Made by a program: the position numbers and the translations under genes. From Cupriavidus basilensis OR16 (GTDB lineage: Bacteria; Pseudomonadota; Gammaproteobacteria; Burkholderiales; Burkholderiaceae), in assembly GCF_000243095.1 (NCBI RefSeq), contig NZ_AHJE01000102.1, forward strand, positions 19,293-83,292: a stretch of 64,000 nucleotides of DNA, in the 5' to 3' direction. Shown one piece after another: positions 58,933-64,000 of this stretch. The notes under the pieces were generated by a model. That model saw nothing but the letters and a program-made list of their open reading frames with translations, was not told the origin of the DNA and searched no databases. Positions within the stretch are counted from its first letter, which is position 1; each line of letters begins with the position of its first letter.

Positions 58933-58972
58933 GGTAGCAACACCCTGACAACATACTCCCTGGAGAACAACC

Positions 58973-59878
58973 ATGTCGAACACCCAGAAGCGCATCGCCG
59001 TCGTGGGCGCAACCGGTCAGCAAGGCGGCGCGGTTGTGCGCGCGCTGCGGGCGAGCGGTCAATTCAAAGTGCGCGCGTTGACGCGCAATCCGGCCAAGCA
59101 TCCGAAGCTGGGTGACGAAGTTGTTCTCGCGGATTTCAATCGTCCGGAAACGCTGAAAGCCGCATTTGCCGGAGCACACGGCGTGTTCCTGGTGACCAAT
59201 TCCTGGGAAGCACAAGCAGACGAGCCCAAGCAGGCGCTCGCGGCCGTCAACGCGGCGAAAGACGCCGGCGTACAGCACTTCATCTGGTCGACGCTTCCCA
59301 ATGTGGAGACGATCAGCGGCGGCACGATCAATGTCCCGCACTTCACGGCCAAGGCGAAAATCGAGCCCATCGTGAGCGAAGCCGAATTTGCGTACCACAC
59401 GTTCGTGATCGCGCCGTTCTATTACCAAAACCTGATTGGCCTAATGGCTCCGCAGAAACTACCGGATGGCACCGTGGGTTGGGCGCTGCCACTTGATCCG
59501 AAGCGGCGCGTCATCCATATGGGCGACATCAGTGAACTCGGCCGTCTCGTGGCCGGCGCGTTCTCGCACCCGGAACTCGCGGGGCGCGGCGAACATTTGG
59601 CGCTGGTCGGCGATCTCCTGAGCTTCAATGAGATTATCTCCACCCTGAATCAACAAGGAAACACGCTCTCGTTCAAGCAAGTCCCGCGCGAGGTCTTTGC
59701 CAGCTGGTTTCCGCATGCCGACGGTATCGCGGCGATGCTCGCCTACTTCGAAGCGTACACGTATCTCGGCTCGGATTCGCGCGACGCGATCACGCTCGCC
59801 AACAAAGTCGCCGGCCAGCAGCCGACGAAGTTTGCCGCGTGGGCCAACGCGAACTTCGCGATCCCTGCAGCCACTTGA
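58973..59878 (+). CDS. NmrA-like NAD(P)-binding protein
   Basis: 301 residues. Atypical SDR of the NmrA/HSCARG group: cofactor motif IAVVGATGQQGGAVVRALRA at 8-27, TRNPAKHPKLGDEVVLADFN, VFLVTNSWEAQADEPKQALA, and HFIWSTLPNVETISGG. Such proteins sense NADPH/NADP or reduce quinones (QorB-like). Good Shine-Dalgarno (ctggag). Same operon as azoR. Confidence 0.9.
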   Translation: MSNTQKRIAVVGATGQQGGAVVRALRASGQFKVRALTRNPAKHPKLGDEVVLADFNRPETLKAAFAGAHGVFLVTNSWEAQADEPKQALAAVNAAKDAGVQHFIWSTLPNVETISGGTINVPHFTAKAKIEPIVSEAEFAYHTFVIAPFYYQNLIGLMAPQKLPDGTVGWALPLDPKRRVIHMGDISELGRLVAGAFSHPELAGRGEHLALVGDLLSFNEIISTLNQQGNTLSFKQVPREVFASWFPHADGIAAMLAYFEAYTYLGSDSRDAITLANKVAGQQPTKFAAWANANFAIPAAT

Positions 59879-59917
59879 ACGAAGTGCACCTATCAAAACA
59901 CGAACGAGCGAATACCG

Positions 59918-60448
59918 ATGAGCCGGATTCCTACCCACACAGTCGAGGACGCCCCCGATGCGTCGCGCCCGCTTCTGGAAACAATTGCCCAGTCCTCGCC
60001 TACGGGACGTCCTCTGAACCTGCATGCCCAGATGGCGCATTCTCCGGCGGTGCTGGCGGCGTACACATCGCTGCGCGCCGTGACCGCCGAGTACGGTACC
60101 TTGGACCCGAAGGTGAGCTGGGCGCTAAATCTCGCAACCGCGGCCACGGTCGGGAACCACTACATGATTGGTATCGGCAGCCGATTCGCCAGCATGAACG
60201 GCTGGACCGAAGCACAGATCGCCGCCCTGCGGACAGGCGCAGCGACGAATGACGCCAAGATCGACGCGCTGACCCGCATGGCCAGGGAAGCGGCTGCCAA
60301 TGCGGGAAACGTCACCGACGCCACATGGAAAGCCGCTCAACAAGCCGGCTGGAGCGATGAGCAACTGACTGAGGCATTCGCGTTCCTGGGGCTGACGATG
60401 TTCACGGGATACTTCCTCAATTACGCGCAAACTGAGACAGACATCTGA
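59918..60448 (+). CDS. Carboxymuconolactone decarboxylase-family protein
   Basis: 176 residues, all-helical AhpD/CMD fold. The core (AQMAHSPAVLAAYTSLRAVT, then WALNLATAATVGNHYMIGIG and FAFLGLTMFTGYFLNYAQTE) aligns with the family, but the C-x-x-C pair of AhpD-type peroxidases is absent; the protein has no Cys at the usual place. A peroxidase role is therefore unlikely; a decarboxylase or other role is open. Follows the NmrA-like gene by 39 bp. Confidence 0.85.
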   Translation: MSRIPTHTVEDAPDASRPLLETIAQSSPTGRPLNLHAQMAHSPAVLAAYTSLRAVTAEYGTLDPKVSWALNLATAATVGNHYMIGIGSRFASMNGWTEAQIAALRTGAATNDAKIDALTRMAREAAANAGNVTDATWKAAQQAGWSDEQLTEAFAFLGLTMFTGYFLNYAQTETDI

Positions 60449-60493
60449 CCAGGTACCTCATCTATGGCAAGTCAAATACCTGGGGAGCGTCCC

Positions 60494-60673
60494 ATGAAAG
60501 CCGTCCAAACGCCGCCCACCCCGCTCGCCGGTGTCGGCCGTAACGTAATCTTCCGCACGCGCGGCTACGCGCACGGGCCGGTCGTTCGCATGGTCAGCCC
60601 CTCCGACGTCGGCAAGATGATTAAGCCGTTCGTATTTCCCGATCTCGTCGATGCGCAAGAGGCGATTCCGTAA
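60494..60673 (+). pseudogene. Pirin-family protein, N-terminal fragment
   Basis: From the ATG at 60494 the frame reads FRTRGYAHGPVVRMVSPSDV and GKMIKPFVFPDLVD, the start of pirin-like proteins, then stops after 59 codons. The HPH metal site and the remaining 230 residues are absent. Another fragment at the end of this redox operon, matching the intact pirin at 37022-37915 only in type. Confidence 0.75.
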
Positions 60674-60744
60674 CTGTCTGCTTTTTAGCGGAATTTCCCA
60701 AGGAGGCGACTTCATAACGCTACAAAGCCAGACACGCCCGGGTC

Positions 60745-60765
60745 GGAACGGGATCTACCCGTTCC
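60745..60765. terminator. Hairpin between the pirin fragment and the crotonase gene
   Basis: GGAACGGG (60745-60752) and CCCGTTCC (60758-60765) form a perfect 8-bp stem with a 5-base loop. It lies between convergent reading directions and may end both. No T-run. Confidence 0.5.
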
Positions 60766-60782
60766 ATAGCCCGCTCAGACGC

Positions 60783-61490
60783 TCAGCGGCCGATAAAAGT
60801 GACGGGAGCCGGCTCTGCCCCCCGCTTGAAAGCTTCCGCGCGTGCGGTGCGCCCCATCCTGGCATCCTCCGTGGTGTGAAGGCCCATGGTGATGTCGAGA
60901 AGCAGTGAGTCTGCTCCCGGCACGCCACCTGCCGACCAGGCCTTAAGCAACGCGCGAATTGCGGCGTAGGAGCGGGTAGGGCCGGTGCCGAGTCGACGCG
61001 CGAGATCCAATGCGAAGTTCTCGACGTCATTCTCGGGTACCACAAAAGCGGCAACGCCGAGTTGGCCCGCCTGGGCTCCCGACATCGACTCACTGAGCAT
61101 CGCATAACGTGCCGCCATGGCCCGACCGGCTCGCTCAGCCAATCGCTGTACAGCGCCGGCGACGGGTGCAGAGCCCACGGACGCCTCGATACATCTGAAG
61201 GTGGCATTCTCCGCAGCGACAATGAAGTCGCAAGCTAACGCTAGTTCGAAAGCGCCGCCAAACGCCGCACCGCGCACTGCTGCAATGGTCGGGATTTGCA
61301 GCGCTTCGATGGATCGGTACGCGTTCGGCCCTTCGGCGCGGATCAACAGTGCGCGAATGGCGGTTTCGCTTGCCTCATGAACCGCGTCTCGCAGGCAGTC
61401 CGAGAAATTCGTCGCGATCAGATTCGATGGTGGATTTGCCAGGACGATGTGCCCAATGGATTCGTGCTGCTCAAAACGGATGGTTTTCAT
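60783..61490 (-). CDS. Enoyl-CoA hydratase/isomerase family protein with a missing N-terminal loop
   Basis: 235 residues; family members have about 255-265. Crotonase fold parts: IGHIVLANPPSNLIATNFSD, TIAAVRGAAFGGAFELALAC (second oxyanion-hole Gly region) and DFIVAAENATFRCIEASVGS. Between LLIRAEGPN and AYRSIEALQIP about 25 residues are missing in frame. That stretch usually contains the first oxyanion-hole residue (FSxGxDxxE). The protein may be inactive or have changed function. Downstream of the alpha/beta hydrolase gene on the same strand. Confidence 0.85.
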   Translation of the reverse strand: MKTIRFEQHESIGHIVLANPPSNLIATNFSDCLRDAVHEASETAIRALLIRAEGPNAYRSIEALQIPTIAAVRGAAFGGAFELALACDFIVAAENATFRCIEASVGSAPVAGAVQRLAERAGRAMAARYAMLSESMSGAQAGQLGVAAFVVPENDVENFALDLARRLGTGPTRSYAAIRALLKAWSAGGVPGADSLLLDITMGLHTTEDARMGRTARAEAFKRGAEPAPVTFIGR

Positions 61491-61570
61491 ACGGTCTCCT
61501 CATAAGAAATGGATGCTTCTTTGCGTCGAAGCTCACGACTAGAAATCCTGCAGGCGCTTGGCCGACATGG

Positions 61571-62515
61571 CTAACCGTTTTCTACTGCGGTGCGCAACAT
61601 GTCGGCCACTTGGCGCTGAGCCAGTGCTGCCGCTTCAAGCTTGCCGCGCATGCTGTAGAACGTGTGCAACATGCCCTGGTACCGTACGCAATTCGCAGCA
61701 ACGCCCGCTTCAGCCAGCTTCATGGCATAGGCTTCCCCATCGTCGCGTACGGCATCGCATTCGGCGGTGATCACGATGGCCGGCGGCAGACCGGCATGGC
61801 TGGCGGCAAGCAATGGCGATAGCTTCCACGCAGACGGAGGCACGCCATGATTGAGCGCGTATGTGCGGAACGCATGCGCCACGTCGTCCTTGCGTTGCAT
61901 AAATCCTTCTGCGTATCTGGACAAGGAGTCAGCCTCCTGACGCGCGTCCGTAGCGGGATAGACAAGCGCTTGCGCGAGTAGCGGAGGGCCTGCGTGGTCC
62001 CGAGCAAGCAGGCAGACGACTGCGGCAAGGTTGCCGCCCGCCGATTCGCCAAACACCGTCATCCGCGCGGTTTGAAGTCCGTGCTGGCGGCCGTGCCTGG
62101 CGACCCAGCAGGTCGCCGCCCAGGCATCGTCTAGCGCTGCGGGGAACGGATGTTCCGGAGCAAGTCGGTAGTCAACACTAACCACAGCCAGCCCGGAGTC
62201 CTTGGCCAGGTTTCGGCACACAGCGTCGAAACTGTCGAGGTTTCCCATCAGCCATCCGCCGCCGTGGAAGGCCATCGTCACGCCGGCGGCACCGTCCGGC
62301 TGGTAGATGCGCAAGGGGATCTCGCCATGAGGCCCGGGAACCGCCAGATCGAAGACGTTGTCGATATTCGGACCAGGCACACGCGCTGCTGTGCGCGCGG
62401 CCATGTCGGCACGCGTCTCCTGAACGCTCATCTGCGCCATGCTCGGCTGGGTCGCGGCAGCCAGGGCGATGGGTCGCAGCAACGGATGGATCTGATCTTG
62501 GGGAGAAGATGTCAT
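61571..62515 (-). CDS. Alpha/beta hydrolase, hormone-sensitive lipase (HSL) family
   Basis: 314 residues. HSL motif HGGGWLMG for the oxyanion hole, nucleophile Ser in VFGESAGGNLAAVV, the acid in TAECDAVRDDGEAY, and the His in RYQGMLHTFYSM. Hydrolyses short-chain esters or lactones. Five bp separate its start from the SDR stop (62521), so it is co-transcribed with the SDR and the Rieske oxygenase upstream. Confidence 0.92.
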   Translation of the reverse strand: MTSSPQDQIHPLLRPIALAAATQPSMAQMSVQETRADMAARTAARVPGPNIDNVFDLAVPGPHGEIPLRIYQPDGAAGVTMAFHGGGWLMGNLDSFDAVCRNLAKDSGLAVVSVDYRLAPEHPFPAALDDAWAATCWVARHGRQHGLQTARMTVFGESAGGNLAAVVCLLARDHAGPPLLAQALVYPATDARQEADSLSRYAEGFMQRKDDVAHAFRTYALNHGVPPSAWKLSPLLAASHAGLPPAIVITAECDAVRDDGEAYAMKLAEAGVAANCVRYQGMLHTFYSMRGKLEAAALAQRQVADMLRTAVENG

Positions 62516-62520
62516 CGTGC

Positions 62521-63348
62521 TCAGGGAGTCGGGGTTTCTGAGGGGCCGAACGTCACTTTGGGAAATTTGGCCATGACGCCAACGCCACCATCGACTTCGA
62601 TGATCTCACCAGCCATATGGGCACTTAGATCGGAAGCCAGGAACAGGAGCGGGCCCGCGATCTCCGCCGGCGTTGCGGGCCGTCCCAGCGGAATCACTTC
62701 GTTGATGGCAGCCCAGGCCGCTTCGCTAAGGCGCTGGTTCAGCCTTGGCGTCCGAACGAATCCCGGCGACACGGCGTTGATGCGTACGTTGTAGGGGGCG
62801 TACTCAGCACCGGCGCACCTTACCAGGTGATGCAACGCCGCTTTTGAGGTTGCATAGGCCGTTTCATTCGGGATCGCACGATTGCCAGCCAGGGAGCCGA
62901 CGAACGCGAAGCTGCCCCCGCCGTCGGCTTTCATCATCTCGCCACCGATCTGGATGGCCAGATACGCGTGGCGCACGACAATGTCGAACTGTCGGTCCCA
63001 GGATTCATCATCTACCGCCGAGAAAGGCTTGATGCCTGCGACTCCGATGATGTCGACGACTCCGTGTACGCGGCCGAAGTGCTTGCGCGCCGTGTCAAAG
63101 ACACGTTGTACGTCGGCTCGCTTGGTGGCATCAGCTACACATGGGATGCCTCCGACGGCTTCAGCGATGTTTCGGGCAAGCCCTTCATCCTGGTCGACGC
63201 ATAGAACGCGCGCACCGGCTTGTGCGAGAGCGTGTACGGTCTGCTCGCCAATACCTTGCCCAGCTCCAAGTACGACGAAGCCACGCCCATCCAACCGCAG
63301 AAGGGACAGGTAATCGGGAGTGTTTTTGCTAACGCTTTGGTCTGTCAT
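62521..63348 (-). CDS. Short-chain dehydrogenase/reductase (SDR)
   Basis: 275 residues. Cofactor motif VLGAGQGIGEQTVHALAQAG, VVDIIGVAGIKPF, the catalytic Ser in FAFVGSLAGNRAI, and Tyr/Lys in AYATSKAALHHLVRCAG. In ring-hydroxylating dioxygenase operons such SDRs often act as dihydrodiol or hydroxyacyl dehydrogenases. 11 bp after the oxygenase stop. Confidence 0.92.
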   Translation of the reverse strand: MTDQSVSKNTPDYLSLLRLDGRGFVVLGAGQGIGEQTVHALAQAGARVLCVDQDEGLARNIAEAVGGIPCVADATKRADVQRVFDTARKHFGRVHGVVDIIGVAGIKPFSAVDDESWDRQFDIVVRHAYLAIQIGGEMMKADGGGSFAFVGSLAGNRAIPNETAYATSKAALHHLVRCAGAEYAPYNVRINAVSPGFVRTPRLNQRLSEAAWAAINEVIPLGRPATPAEIAGPLLFLASDLSAHMAGEIIEVDGGVGVMAKFPKVTFGPSETPTP

Positions 63349-63359
63349 GATTGCTCTCT

Positions 63360-64000
63360 TCAGGCTACCGGTGTCTCACGATGGGATGGCAGCAGGTCTT
63401 GCCATGCCGCGCCCTCTTCAAGTTGTGTGTCGCAAGCGCTCACACCTCGCAAGTCCAGGCCGACCGCACGGAGCGGTTCGTTCTCCATGGCACGCTTGAC
63501 CGACTCCAGCAGCACGCGTCGGACCCGCGTCACAGCCTGGTCGGCCGGCACCAGGTGCTCGCGCGAGCGGTCATAAAGCGGCCCCTGGGAAAGACCGATT
63601 GTGGCGTCCTCCACCTCTACGCCGCGCAATCCAGTCCAGTTTTCCTTCATGCGCGCGCGGTCTTGGCCGAAAGCGTCCGCCCAGCTGGCCGTGAACGTGC
63701 AAGTCTGCCGGTTGTAGTATTGTGGGTTGTCGAGGCCAAGCAGTTCGATAATCCTGTCTTCATTCACTGGCTCATTCCCGTGTACTACGAGGAAGGTGCT
63801 CGTATGCGTATCGTCTTCCGGGACTTCAAGGACAGTGAACTGGAATGCCGGCGCAGGAATGATGCGCCCATACGGGACGATGAATGGCACCACGCGAGCG
63901 TTCAGGGTCCGCGGCGTATTGGTCTTGCGCAGTGCCACATAGTGGAAGCCGAATGCCGTGTCCTCGATCTTAAGCGCGGGCTCCAGGTCGTTGGAGACGA
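63360..64000 (-). CDS. Rieske aromatic-ring dioxygenase large subunit, C-terminal part
   Basis: The frame is open to the window edge, so the Rieske domain and start lie outside. The 213 visible residues are the catalytic-domain end of the phthalate-dioxygenase class: KIEDTAFGFHYVALRKT, PFIVPYGRIIPAPAFQFTVL, MKENWTGLRGVEVEDATIGL, SQGPLYDRSREHLVPADQAV. Such oxygenases hydroxylate or demethylate aromatic carboxylates; reductase partner not seen. First visible gene of the operon with SDR, alpha/beta hydrolase and crotonase. Confidence 0.88.
   Translation of the reverse strand, partial: VSNDLEPALKIEDTAFGFHYVALRKTNTPRTLNARVVPFIVPYGRIIPAPAFQFTVLEVPEDDTHTSTFLVVHGNEPVNEDRIIELLGLDNPQYYNRQTCTFTASWADAFGQDRARMKENWTGLRGVEVEDATIGLSQGPLYDRSREHLVPADQAVTRVRRVLLESVKRAMENEPLRAVGLDLRGVSACDTQLEEGAAWQDLLPSHRETPVA

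Noticed and set aside
1..64000. CRISPR arrays, tRNA or rRNA genes, and replication origins
   Set aside because: None was recognised on reading both strands; no regularly spaced repeats, cloverleaf-like sequences or DnaA-box clusters were seen.

Overview
The window is high-GC DNA (roughly 60-65% by eye) of a beta-proteobacterium. The flagellar order flhG-fliA-flhE / flgN-flgM-flgA / flgBCDEFGHIJ-flgKL, the OmpC-type porin, the H-NS remnant and the dense LysR/TetR/catabolic gene content fit Burkholderiaceae, most likely Cupriavidus or a close relative. The genus is an inference; no rRNA or tRNA gene was seen.

Region 1 (1-14.6 kb) is a flagellar locus: the 3' end of flhG, then fliA (sigma-28) and flhE; flgN, flgM and flgA on the opposite strand, with a near-consensus sigma-28 promoter in front of flgM; then the rod/hook/ring operon flgB to flgJ and the hook-filament junction genes flgK and flgL. 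flgI carries two, and flgJ one, apparent single-base deletions. Region 2 (14.6-15.7 kb) has no intact gene; it holds a long inverted repeat and the start of an H-NS-like gene with an early stop.

Region 3 (15.7-30.1 kb) is a catabolic island. An isochorismatase-like hydrolase is followed by a tightly overlapping operon (tri-haem cytochrome c, 2Fe-2S subunit, molybdopterin subunit, FAD monooxygenase) that resembles nicotinate/isoquinoline-type hydroxylases. Then come a frameshifted Old Yellow Enzyme, a LysR and a TetR regulator, and an operon of VOC dioxygenase, FAD monooxygenase (frameshifted), DUF485 protein and ActP-like symporter. A third FAD monooxygenase paralogue follows. A 17-bp motif is shared by the promoters of the TetR gene and of the VOC operon.

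Region 4 (30.2-40.7 kb) looks like an electrophile/quinone-stress set: two DsbA-like proteins, WrbA, two SnoaL-like proteins, two SDRs, a quinone oxidoreductase, DoxX, pirin and a LysR regulator. An almost identical 24-bp LysR-type box lies at the LysR start codon and upstream of wrbA. An IS481-type transposase remnant interrupts the region, and a TetR gene is cut off after its DNA-binding domain.

Region 5 (40.7-56 kb) has a 1142-residue cyclase/AAA/TPR regulator, a tetR broken by a 20-bp tandem duplication, and an aromatic-acid module (MFS permease, amidohydrolase/decarboxylase-like protein, porin with a damaged N-terminus, TfdB-like phenol hydroxylase, MarR, acyl-CoA ligase, HMG-CoA lyase). 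Region 6 (56-64 kb) mixes gene fragments (alcohol dehydrogenase, YceI, pirin) with intact redox genes (LysR, YceI, azoreductase, NmrA-like, CMD family). It ends with a crotonase lacking a loop, an alpha/beta hydrolase, an SDR and the C-terminus of a Rieske dioxygenase large subunit.

Two window-wide patterns stand out. Single-base frameshifts occur in otherwise conserved genes (possible sequencing error), and short tandem duplications (9-20 bp) recur inside or at the ends of unrelated genes. The strongest candidates for new biology are the paired operator motifs that assign regulators to operons, and the molybdo-hydroxylase/triple-monooxygenase catabolic island.
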